Assembly: GCA_934569215.1 (NCBI GenBank)
Contig: CAKTKF010000095.1
Coordinates: 1-5,659, forward strand
From: an uncultured Oscillospiraceae bacterium
GTDB lineage: Bacteria; Bacillota; Clostridia; Oscillospirales; Oscillospiraceae
Length of the DNA stretch: 5,659 nucleotides
Direction: 5' to 3'
Below the pieces are notes generated by a model. That model was not told the origin of the DNA. It saw only the letters and a program-made list of their open reading frames with translations, and did no database searches. This document shows, in pieces, positions 1 through 5,634 of the stretch. Position 1 is the first letter of the stretch. The number at the start of each line of letters is the position of its first letter. A program made the translations under genes and the position numbers.

Positions 1-1205
1 GCCGCGCGTGGGGAGCGCTGGCGGGCTTCGTGCATGCGCTCCCACTGGTGTGGCGCACGGCGGTGGGATGCTGTGTGGTGAGCGTGCTGCTCATTGGAAT
101 GGGAAGCGGCGGGCCGATGCTGCTTCTGCTGCTGGGGGAGATCGTTGTGGCGGTGGTGCTGATCTATGTGTACACCGAGCTGTATTACAAGCTGTACGCA
201 CCCCATGACATGCTGCTGGTATACGGCAACAAGCGGGGCATTGGGCTGAAGATCAAGATGGACTCCCGCCGGGACAAGTACAATATCAGCAAGCTCATGA
301 GCATTGACGAGGGGCTGGAGGCGGTGTGCCAGGAGACCCGCAAGCATGACGCGGTCATCCTCACGGACATCCCCGCCCAGACCCGCAACGATATTCTCAA
401 ATACTGCTACCGCTACCGCATCCGCACCTACGTCGCCCCCAAGCTCACGGACATCATGCTCCGGGGAGCGAAAAACAATACCCTGTTCGATACCCCGCTG
501 CTCATGGTCAAAGGCACCGGCCTGACGCCCATGCAGCGTATTATCAAGCGTGCCATGGATCTGGTGCTTTGCGGCATTGCCATGATTCCCGCGGCGCCGA
601 TCATGCTCGTTATCGCGGCGGCCATCAAAATTGAGGACGGTGGCCCGGTGTTCTATAAGCAGAAGCGGATGACCCGGGGCGGCCGGGAATTTGAGATTCT
701 TAAGTTCCGCAGCATGATCGTGGACGCGGAAAAGTACGCCGGCGCGGTGCTGGCCTCGGAGGATGATCCCAGAATCACGAAGGTGGGCAAGGTCATCCGT
801 GCCGCCCGCCTGGACGAGCTGCCCCAGCTGATCAACATTCTGAAGGGGGACATGAGCATCGTCGGCCCCCGGCCGGAACGCAAGTGCCTGGCGGACGAAA
901 TTTCCAAGGAAATTCCGGAATTCTGCTACCGCCTGAAGGTGCGGGGCGGCCTGACGGGTTATGCCCAGATTTACGGAAAGTACAATACCAGCGCCTACGA
1001 CAAGCTGCGGCTGGACATGATGTATATTGAAAATTATTCGCCGCTGTTGGACATCCGGCTGATCATCCTGACGCTGCGGATCATTTTCAGCAAGGACAGC
1101 ACCGAGGGTATTGACGTGGCGATGGAAAATCAGCGGCGGGCAGATGAGCTTTGGCAGGAGCTGGACGAGCAGAACGAAGAGAAGGAAAAAGGAAGTGCGG
1201 AATGA
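1..1205 (+). CDS. Sugar-1-phosphate transferase (polyprenyl glycosylphosphotransferase), 5' partial
   Basis: This membrane enzyme is predicted to transfer a sugar-1-phosphate from a nucleotide sugar to undecaprenyl phosphate, the first step of exopolysaccharide or capsule repeat-unit synthesis. The frame is open to the left edge (first full codon at base 3), so the gene starts upstream; the GTG at 30 lies inside a hydrophobic stretch and is unlikely to be the start. Counting from that GTG, two membrane helices lie at about 9-29 and 30-50, a central soluble domain at 60-150, another hydrophobic segment near 176-199, and the bacterial sugar transferase domain at about 170-360. Visible motifs are KFRSM (225-229), the Asp-Glu pair in LDELPQLIN (D262, E263), GDMSIVGPRPER (273-284) and GLTGYAQIYGKYNT (307-320). 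Family members are usually about 450-480 residues, so roughly 60-90 are missing. The C-terminal tail is charged. The donor sugar cannot be told from sequence. The stop overlaps the start of the cardiolipin synthase gene. Confidence 0.93.
   Translation, partial: RAWGALAGFVHALPLVWRTAVGCCVVSVLLIGMGSGGPMLLLLLGEIVVAVVLIYVYTELYYKLYAPHDMLLVYGNKRGIGLKIKMDSRRDKYNISKLMSIDEGLEAVCQETRKHDAVILTDIPAQTRNDILKYCYRYRIRTYVAPKLTDIMLRGAKNNTLFDTPLLMVKGTGLTPMQRIIKRAMDLVLCGIAMIPAAPIMLVIAAAIKIEDGGPVFYKQKRMTRGGREFEILKFRSMIVDAEKYAGAVLASEDDPRITKVGKVIRAARLDELPQLINILKGDMSIVGPRPERKCLADEISKEIPEFCYRLKVRGGLTGYAQIYGKYNTSAYDKLRLDMMYIENYSPLLDIRLIILTLRIIFSKDSTEGIDVAMENQRRADELWQELDEQNEEKEKGSAE
1190..1195 (+). promoter_or_regulatory. 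Ribosome binding site that sets the cardiolipin synthase start
   Basis: AGGAAG lies 6 bases before the ATG at 1202. It supports that ATG over the TTG at 1151 in the same frame, which would add 17 charged residues not expected in front of the first membrane helix. The site is inside the end of the sugar transferase gene. Confidence 0.6.
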
Positions 1206-2737
1206 GCAGGGAGCATAAACGCAAACGCAACAGCATCTCAAGAATCGTGTTCGTTGGTCTGACCATTATCATTCAGGTCGTCTGGCTGATTGAGCTGGCG
1301 GTGAAGCTGAATGCCCACTCCGCATGGATATCCGCATGTGTCAGCCTGTTGAGCATCGCTGTGGTGCTTCGCCTGTACGGCAGGCATACCTCCACGGCCA
1401 TGAAGATGCCATGGATCATGCTGATTCTGGCGGCTCCGGTGATGGGGCTGAGCCTGTTTCTGCTGTTCGACATTCTGGGAGACCCGGGCAGGGCGGGGAA
1501 GCGTATCCGTCATTTCCGGGAGAAAATAGAGGGATGCCTTCCCCAGGACGAGGCGGTTCTGGCGCGGCTGGAATCGGAAAACCGCGCCGCCGCCAACCAG
1601 TTTCGCTATCTTTCCGCCCATGAAAATTGGCCTGTGTACGAAAATACCCGCGTCCGCTACTTTGGCGACGGAGCCGAGACCCTGGAAGCCATGAAAGCGG
1701 ATCTGGAAAAGGCCGAAAAGTTCATTTTCATGGAATATTTCATCGTGGCGGATAATTCGGCCTTTCAGGAAATCCGGGAAATTCTGGTGCGCAAGGCGCG
1801 TCAGGGGGTCGAAGTGCGGCTGATGTACGACGACATCGGCAGCCTGGGTTATGTGAACATGCGCTTTGCCAGAGGGCTGAGCGAGGACGGCATCCGCTGT
1901 CGGGTGTTCAATCCCGCCGTGCCGGTGGTCAATCTGTTTCTGAACCACCGGGATCACCGGAAAACCACGGTCATCGACGGCAAGGTGGGCTACACCGGCG
2001 GCTACAACCTGGCGGACGAGTATTTTGGCCGCGCCCAGCCCTACGGGGTGTGGAAGGACACCGGCGTCCGGCTGGAGGGCGAGGCTGTCCGGAGCCTGAC
2101 GGCGTCATTTTTCGAACTGTGGAACGTGACCACCAAGGAAGACGAGGATTTTGCGCACTACCTCAACATCTGCCACAAGGTGGGGGCGGAGGGATTCGTG
2201 CAGCCCTTCAACGATAACCCCTTGTCGGAGGAGCGCACGGCGGAAAATGTCTATCTGAATCTGATCGCCCAGGCGGAAAAGACGCTGTATATCACCACGC
2301 CGTACCTGATCATCACCGACGAAATGAGCCGGGCGCTGCGTCTTGCGGCCAAGCGGGGAGTGGATGTGCGGATCATCACGCCGGGGATTCCGGACAAAAA
2401 GGTGGTATTCGCCATCACCCGCTCCTATTATTCCGGCCTTGCCCGGCAGGGTGTGCGGATTTACGAGTATACGCCGGGCTTCTGCCATGCCAAGCAGTGC
2501 CTGTGCGACGGAGAAATTGCCTCCATAGGCAGCTCGAATTTTGACTACCGGAGTCTGTATCACCACTTCGAGAACGACGTTCTGCTCTACGGCTGTGACG
2601 CGATCGACGACATGGCGCGGGATTTTGACACCTTGTTCTCCCAATGCAGCGAGGTCACCCAGCGCTACAGCACCGGCAGCGGGGCGATTCTGCGGATGTG
2701 GCAGTGCATTCTGCGGCTGTTTGCGCCGCTGGTCTAA
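1202..2737 (+). CDS. cls: Cardiolipin synthase (two HKD motifs)
   Basis: This is a membrane phospholipase D-type enzyme that joins two phosphatidylglycerol molecules into cardiolipin and releases glycerol. From the ATG at 1202 it has 511 residues, normal for bacterial cardiolipin synthases. The N-terminus is basic, followed by hydrophobic helices at about 14-35, 40-58 and 70-92. Two phospholipase D domains follow. The first HKD motif is HRKTTVID (H252, K254, D259), followed by GYTGGYN; the second is HAKQCLCD (H429, K431, D436), followed by GSSNFDYRS. Both catalytic sets are intact. The start ATG overlaps the preceding stop (ATGA, 1202-1205), so it is probably made by translational coupling from the sugar transferase message. 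The two-helix leader plus paired HKD layout argues against a soluble phospholipase D or a nuclease. Substrate assignment follows the family. Confidence 0.95.
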   Translation: MSREHKRKRNSISRIVFVGLTIIIQVVWLIELAVKLNAHSAWISACVSLLSIAVVLRLYGRHTSTAMKMPWIMLILAAPVMGLSLFLLFDILGDPGRAGKRIRHFREKIEGCLPQDEAVLARLESENRAAANQFRYLSAHENWPVYENTRVRYFGDGAETLEAMKADLEKAEKFIFMEYFIVADNSAFQEIREILVRKARQGVEVRLMYDDIGSLGYVNMRFARGLSEDGIRCRVFNPAVPVVNLFLNHRDHRKTTVIDGKVGYTGGYNLADEYFGRAQPYGVWKDTGVRLEGEAVRSLTASFFELWNVTTKEDEDFAHYLNICHKVGAEGFVQPFNDNPLSEERTAENVYLNLIAQAEKTLYITTPYLIITDEMSRALRLAAKRGVDVRIITPGIPDKKVVFAITRSYYSGLARQGVRIYEYTPGFCHAKQCLCDGEIASIGSSNFDYRSLYHHFENDVLLYGCDAIDDMARDFDTLFSQCSEVTQRYSTGSGAILRMWQCILRLFAPLV

Positions 2738-2766
2738 GAATAACGGAAAAAAGCAAGATTTTTTGT

Positions 2767-2803
2767 GGAGCGTATCGGCAAAGATGCGCTCCATTTCTCG
2801 TTT
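2767..2803 (+). terminator. Probable intrinsic terminator after cls
   Basis: A 10-bp stem (2767-2776 pairing with 2783-2792, one G-U pair, loop GGCAAA) is followed by a T-rich but interrupted tract, ATTTCTCGTTT. It begins 30 bases after the cls stop. The broken T-run makes it weaker than the terminator at 3575-3620. The hairpin-rich repeat just downstream might add to termination. Confidence 0.55.
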
Positions 2804-2814
2804 CGTGGTACAAT

Positions 2815-2933
2815 CCCTTGGCTCTCCCTCTGGGAGAGCTGTCACCGAAGGTGACTGAGAGGGTATTGCAGCCTGTTTTCCCCTCTCCGTCTTCGCTTCG
2901 CTCAGCCACCTCTCCCAAGGGGAGAGGCAAGGG
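2815..2933. repeat. MITE-like intergenic hairpin repeat with terminal inverted repeats
   Basis: This non-coding element is about 119 bp. Its ends are inverted repeats of 14 bp with one mismatch (2815-2828 against 2920-2933). Inside are four nested dyads: GCTCTCCC/GGGAGAGC (2821-2828, 2832-2839, loop TCT); GTCACC/GGTGAC (2841-2846, 2850-2855, loop GAA); GACTGAGAGGG against CCCTCTCCGTC (2853-2863, 2881-2891, 10 of 11); and CCTCTCCC/GGGAGAGG (2909-2916, 2920-2927, loop AAG). The alternatives cannot all form at once; the whole can also fold as one long hairpin. No transposase frame and no clear target duplication is visible. From memory, sequences of this CTCTCCC/GGGAGAG type recur between genes in gut Ruminococcaceae such as Faecalibacterium; I could not check this. 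It could act as a transcript-end or mRNA stability element. Confidence 0.65.
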
Positions 2934-3006
2934 GTGCCCGCCGTTTCCTGCCAGTCGCCGGAGAAATCGCATATTCTGTGAACGTATTTTTATCTTTTTA
3001 TGAACT
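2934..3006 (+). other. Short spacer with T-rich tract before the hsp20 promoter
   Basis: I see no gene here. The left half is GC-rich and unremarkable. The stretch 2985-3002 is almost all A and T, just upstream of the CIRCE and -35 region, so it could help RNA polymerase binding like an UP element. That role is a guess based only on composition and position. Confidence 0.3.
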
Positions 3007-3033
3007 TTAGCACTCAGACCTTGACAGTGCTAA
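3007..3033 (+). promoter_or_regulatory. CIRCE operator (HrcA repressor site)
   Basis: TTAGCACTC (3007-3015), nine bases, then CAGTGCTAA (3025-3033). This matches the CIRCE consensus TTAGCACTC-N9-GAGTGCTAA at 17 of 18 arm positions; only the first base of the right arm differs. CIRCE is the binding site of HrcA, which represses chaperone genes until heat stress titrates GroEL away. It overlaps the -35 box of the hsp20 promoter, so bound HrcA should block polymerase. Confidence 0.9.
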
Positions 3034-3048
3034 AAATCGTGGTATAGT
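3021..3048 (+). promoter_or_regulatory. SigA-type promoter of hsp20
   Basis: A perfect -35 TTGACA (3021-3026) is separated by 16 bases from a -10 TATAGT (3043-3048). Transcription should start near 3055, giving a leader of about 74 bases. The last two bases of the -35 box (CA, 3025-3026) begin the right arm of CIRCE. Confidence 0.85.
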
Positions 3049-3064
3049 GTAGTCGTACCAAAAA

Positions 3065-3120
3065 GAGGGGCGAAAAAAAGGAAGCCCCTCCGCAGGGAAC
3101 ATAGAAGATTTGAATGGAGG
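3065..3120 (+). promoter_or_regulatory. hsp20 leader: stem-loop and alternative Shine-Dalgarno pairing
   Basis: GAGGGGC (3065-3071) pairs perfectly with GCCCCTC (3084-3090) around a purine-rich 12-base loop. The overlapping CCTCCG (3087-3092) can instead pair with TGGAGG (3115-3120), which contains the Shine-Dalgarno of hsp20. The two pairings exclude each other. The first stem may simply stabilise the message; a temperature-responsive switch is possible but unproven. Confidence 0.4.
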
Positions 3121-3128
3121 AATGACTT

Positions 3129-3572
3129 ATGTTGCCCAGCATTTTTGGAGAGAACCTGTTTGATGATTTCTTTAACGATCCCTTTGGCATGATGAACGTA
3201 TCCGAGGGACACAATCCCCTGTACGGCAAGCACGCCAAGAACCTGATGAAGACCGATATCCGTGAGAAGGAAAACAGCTACGAGCTGGCAGTTGATCTCC
3301 CCGGCTTTAAGAAAGACGAGATCAGCATTGACCTGAGCAACGGTTACCTGACCATTGAGGCCGCAAAGGGTCTTGATAAGGACGAGGAGGACAAGAAGGG
3401 TCGCTACATCCGCCGGGAGCGTTACTCTGGTTCCATGAGCCGGAGCTTCTACGTGGGGGATGTGAAGCCCGAAGAGGTGTCCGCCAAGTTTGAGAACGGT
3501 ATCCTGACGCTGGATGTGCCGAAGGCCGGACAGAAGAAGCTGCCCGAGAACAACCGCATCTGCATCGAATAA
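3129..3572 (+). CDS. hsp20: Hsp20/alpha-crystallin small heat-shock protein
   Basis: This is an ATP-independent cytoplasmic holdase that forms oligomers and binds unfolding proteins until DnaK or GroEL can refold them. It has 147 residues, typical of clostridial Hsp18-type proteins. Residues 1-40 form the Phe-rich N-terminal arm (DDFFNDPFG at 12-20). The alpha-crystallin domain spans about 41-132, with YELAVDLPGFKKDEI (51-65) and the signature AKFENGILTLDVPK (119-132). The short tail carries the IXI oligomerisation motif as I144-C145-I146. The ATG at 3129 follows GGAGG (3116-3120) by 8 bases. It is a single-gene unit with its own CIRCE-controlled promoter and a strong terminator, so induction by heat or misfolded protein through HrcA is expected. 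No hrcA, groEL or dnaK gene is nearby. Confidence 0.96.
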   Translation: MLPSIFGENLFDDFFNDPFGMMNVSEGHNPLYGKHAKNLMKTDIREKENSYELAVDLPGFKKDEISIDLSNGYLTIEAAKGLDKDEEDKKGRYIRRERYSGSMSRSFYVGDVKPEEVSAKFENGILTLDVPKAGQKKLPENNRICIE

Positions 3573-3574
3573 CC

Positions 3575-3620
3575 AAAAAACGCCGCGCCACGGTTTGCAG
3601 AAACCGTGGCGCGGTTTTTT
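3575..3620. terminator. Strong bidirectional intrinsic terminator
   Basis: A perfect 14-bp stem (3583-3596 with 3601-3614, loop GCAG) is flanked by six A on the left (3575-3580) and six T on the right (3615-3620). It therefore ends transcription from both sides: hsp20 on the plus strand and the acyltransferase operon on the minus strand. The acyltransferase stop codon (3621-3619) lies partly in the T-run. Confidence 0.93.
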
Positions 3621-4680
3621 ACTTTCCACCAAGAATCAGCGTGCGCAGAACAGGAATGCGCCTGATAAGCGCGATCAGCGGGGGCAGGAGCAGTGCCAGC
3701 AGCACCGGCAGGAGCAGATACATGCTCCACACGGGGAAATGCAGCAGCTTATCCATCCCCCATGCCAGCAGCACCAGCAGGGGATTGTGCAGAACGTAGA
3801 TGCCGAAGCTGCGGCCGGCCATGTACCGGGTGAAGGCGGTCTCCTGATCCAGCCACCGCTTCCCCGCACCCAGCACCCCAAGGCAGGCAAACCAGGCGTA
3901 AAGGTTGGTAAGGGGGGCTTTCAGATTGCCGAGAGCTGCGTAATTCTGTCCCCAGAAGTGCATCGTGTAGACGACGGCCAGCACGCCGCTTACCGCCAGC
4001 AGACAGGGCGCCCACTTGGCAAGCAGGGACTGGATATGTTCATGGGAGAACAGAATGTAGCCCGCGAGGAAGCAGAACAGGTAAAATCCGTTGCGGTAGA
4101 CCTCGATCACCGGGGTGTTCAGAATATAGGCGCTGCCCCACAGGCCGAGCACCAGAAGGCAGATGACGGGGAAATTCGCCTTCCCGCCCAGCTGCCACAG
4201 CCGGTCTTTTTTGTCCAGCTTGCGAATCAGCACCAGCACCACTTCACACAGCAGCAGCTCGTGGAGGAACCACAGCACCCCGATGCCGGACATGCACCAC
4301 ACAAGATATTTGGCAAATCCCGGAATCTGACCGCCATTGCCGCCGAAGATGTTTGCGTACTGGTCGGTGACCCAGCCGGTGCTCCATCCAATGAGGAAAA
4401 TAATGGCGACGGAGGGAATGAGCTGGCGGCGAACCTTGCCTTTCAGGTATTGCTTTCCCGTCTGCTTTTCCAGGCTGTACCGGGCGCAGATGCCGGAGAT
4501 CATGAAAAGCGCCGCCATGAACCAGGGATACAGCACATACAGCGGCGCGTCCAGCGCCGGAATGCCGGGGATGACCACGTTTGTGATGACCCCGACGCTG
4601 TTGAATTGATAAAATACGTGATATGCCACAACGGACAGCACGATGCCGTAGCGCAGATTGTCCAGAAACGGTTTTCTCAT
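3619..4680 (-). CDS. Acyltransferase-3 family membrane protein
   Basis: This is an integral membrane protein of 353 residues, typical of stand-alone acyltransferase-3 proteins, which move acyl (often acetyl) groups onto sugars or other envelope molecules. It opens with FLDNLRYGIVLSVVAYHVF (5-23), whose R10 and H21 fit the R-X10-H motif of the family, in which the His is thought catalytic. About ten hydrophobic segments follow, including ones near 51-66, 88-104, 134-153, 170-186, 197-211, 224-240, 258-272, 291-308 and 317-338. The basic loop KGKVRRQ (80-86) and the GVLWFLHEL segment (134-142) also fit. The ATG at 4680 follows GGGGAGG by 6 bases and overlaps the stop of the DUF3021-type gene (ATGA). 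An in-frame start further up (5154) would add 158 residues made only of other-frame coding, and is rejected. The substrate is unknown; the only clue is its operon with a LytTR regulator. Confidence 0.88.
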   Translation of the reverse strand: MRKPFLDNLRYGIVLSVVAYHVFYQFNSVGVITNVVIPGIPALDAPLYVLYPWFMAALFMISGICARYSLEKQTGKQYLKGKVRRQLIPSVAIIFLIGWSTGWVTDQYANIFGGNGGQIPGFAKYLVWCMSGIGVLWFLHELLLCEVVLVLIRKLDKKDRLWQLGGKANFPVICLLVLGLWGSAYILNTPVIEVYRNGFYLFCFLAGYILFSHEHIQSLLAKWAPCLLAVSGVLAVVYTMHFWGQNYAALGNLKAPLTNLYAWFACLGVLGAGKRWLDQETAFTRYMAGRSFGIYVLHNPLLVLLAWGMDKLLHFPVWSMYLLLPVLLALLLPPLIALIRRIPVLRTLILGGK

Positions 4681-5105
4681 GATTTTCCTCCCCGCAGATG
4701 GCGGTTGATACGGTTGGTTCTGTGCCGGATGGAAAGCAGGATGATTCCCCAGATCAGGGCGTAGCCCACCGCGAAGCACAGGGTAAAGACGCCGATAAAC
4801 GCCCAGTCCCGGGGGATCCAGTTGTTCAGCAGATAGATCAGCAGATAGTCCAGATACAGCGCCCCGGCGTGAATTGCCGTAGCGGAAAGCAGCGGCAGAC
4901 GTTCGATTTGGTAGACGACGCCGATGCCCGCCGCGATGAAGGCCAGCAGCGTCACGGTCACGATCCCCATGCAGACCTCTCTGGGGGCGAGGGAAGTGAC
5001 CTGCCCGTTGGCACCCAGAATGCCGTAGATCATGGCGAGGATCAGCGGCCCGCCGGAAGCGGCCAGCAGACCCCGTTTCAGAAATGTCAGACAATATTGC
5101 TTCAT
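4677..5105 (-). CDS. DUF3021-type four-helix membrane protein
   Basis: This is a small membrane protein of 142 residues with four predicted helices at about 9-31, 46-66, 73-95 and 101-125, a positively charged start (KQYCLTFLKRG) and a basic tail (IRHRTNRINRHLRGGK). Length, helix layout and position directly after a LytTR gene fit the DUF3021 family, which has no known enzymatic activity. In streptococcal LytTR regulatory systems (HdrRM, BrsRM) the membrane partner holds the LytTR regulator inactive, and I infer a similar role here. The ATG at 5105 overlaps the LytTR stop (ATGA, 5105-5102), with AGGAGG at 5122-5117, a spacer of 11 bases. The stop in turn overlaps the acyltransferase start. 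The family call rests on topology and context more than on a clear motif. Confidence 0.75.
   Translation of the reverse strand: MKQYCLTFLKRGLLAASGGPLILAMIYGILGANGQVTSLAPREVCMGIVTVTLLAFIAAGIGVVYQIERLPLLSATAIHAGALYLDYLLIYLLNNWIPRDWAFIGVFTLCFAVGYALIWGIILLSIRHRTNRINRHLRGGKS
4687..4693 (-). promoter_or_regulatory. Ribosome binding site that sets the acyltransferase start
   Basis: Read on the minus strand, GGGGAGG ends 6 bases before the ATG at 4680. It supports that start, which also gives the family's N-terminal R-X10-H helix. Confidence 0.7.
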
Positions 5106-5545
5106 ACGTGATCGTACCTCCTTTTGATTTCCACGAAGCACCGCCGGGAAACATATTCCCGGTAGCCGCTTCGGAAGACGGCGTCCACCGCGCCGTTGAA
5201 GGAAGCGGTGAAGCGCTCTAAATGGGCTTCGTTGGCAAGCGCCGATTTGTTGATGCGGATGAAGGACGCGGGAAGCATGGCTTCCAGCTCGTACAGCCGC
5301 AGCTTTAACCGGAGATGCTCGCCGCTGCAGGCAACGGCATAAGTCTTTCCGTCCAGAACGGTGATGCACTCGATATCGGAGAAGGGGAGCATCCGCATAC
5401 CGTCCTCGGTGTAGGCTGCGACCCGGTCGGAGCCGTCGAGCCGCAGGACGAGCAGCTCCATTTCGTCGGTAAGACGGCTGCGCTCATGGACGGTGGCCAC
5501 TACCGTTTCTTCCTGGGTTTTATCGATAATCAGCTTGAATTTCAT
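5102..5545 (-). CDS. LytTR-domain transcriptional regulator without receiver domain
   Basis: This is a predicted DNA-binding regulator of 147 residues. The C-terminal LytTR domain covers about 45-145: FSDIECITVLDGKTYAV (55-71), then LRLYELEAMLP (82-92), the hallmark segment FIRINKSALANEAHLE (95-110), and the closing RSGYREYVSRRCFVEIKRR (125-143). The first 45 residues (about MKFKLIIDKTQEETVVATVH) are too short for a response-regulator receiver, so it is unlikely to be driven by a classical histidine kinase. Such short LytTR proteins are usually paired with a small membrane protein, here the overlapping DUF3021-type gene. The ATG at 5545 follows an excellent AAGGAGGTGT site (AGGAGG at 5557-5552, spacer 6). 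It heads the minus-strand operon and probably regulates its own promoter; this last point is inference. Confidence 0.92.
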   Translation of the reverse strand: MKFKLIIDKTQEETVVATVHERSRLTDEMELLVLRLDGSDRVAAYTEDGMRMLPFSDIECITVLDGKTYAVACSGEHLRLKLRLYELEAMLPASFIRINKSALANEAHLERFTASFNGAVDAVFRSGYREYVSRRCFVEIKRRYDHV

Positions 5546-5566
5546 GGGACACCTCCTTGCGTTTAC

Positions 5567-5577
5567 ACTATATCATA
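5567..5577 (-). promoter_or_regulatory. Probable promoter of the LytTR operon (extended -10)
   Basis: On the minus strand TGATATAGT gives an extended -10 (TGn plus TATAGT at 5572-5567); TATGAT (5577-5572) is an overlapping alternative. No good -35 sits at the proper distance: TTAACA (5597-5592) is 19 bases from TATAGT. Transcription would begin near 5560, leaving a leader of about 15 bases. A poor -35 fits an activator-dependent promoter. Confidence 0.5.
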
Positions 5578-5594
5578 AAGGGAAGCAAAAGTGT

Positions 5595-5634
5595 TAAAAA
5601 ATCCGTTCATCGGTCAATTTTGGCCGATGAACGG
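5595..5634 (-). terminator. Dyad with T-run: terminator of an upstream minus-strand gene, possibly also an operator
   Basis: CCGTTCATCGG (5603-5613) and CCGATGAACGG (5624-5634) form a perfect 11-bp inverted repeat that extends inward with a G-U and further pairs. Read on the minus strand it is followed by A and then six T (5601-5595), as in an intrinsic terminator. It would end a gene lying right of the window; a TAA at 5649-5647 on the minus strand could be that gene's stop, but too little is visible to say. There is no T-run on the plus-strand side. Confidence 0.65.

Noticed and set aside
1151..1153. TTG as the start of cardiolipin synthase
   Set aside because: The ATG at 1202 has a better-placed ribosome binding site and the ATGA overlap typical of this window, and the extra 17 residues are only another frame of the upstream gene.
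1238..1957. Minus-strand open frame (239 codons) inside cls
   Set aside because: It is antisense to the conserved cardiolipin synthase and has a low-complexity His/Gln-rich translation with no recognisable motif. GC-rich genes often leave such open antisense frames.
2747..2764. AAAAAAGCAAGATTTTTT as a terminator for cls
   Set aside because: The stem would be only A-T pairs with no GC core, so it would be unstable. The GC-containing hairpin at 2767-2792 is the better candidate.
2105..2845. Minus-strand open frame (246 codons) across the cls end and the repeat
   Set aside because: It is antisense to the second HKD domain and runs into the non-coding repeat. There is no ribosome binding site or protein signature to support it.
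2655..3003. Short open frames on both strands across the hairpin repeat
   Set aside because: Their translations follow the repeat palindromes (Leu-Pro-Leu-Gly-Glu type strings) and do not look like protein.
3514..4764. Long plus-strand open frame (416 codons) opposite the acyltransferase
   Set aside because: Its product is Gln-, His- and Pro-rich without domain sense, and it is the antisense of a clear membrane protein with a family motif. It also runs through the hsp20 terminator.
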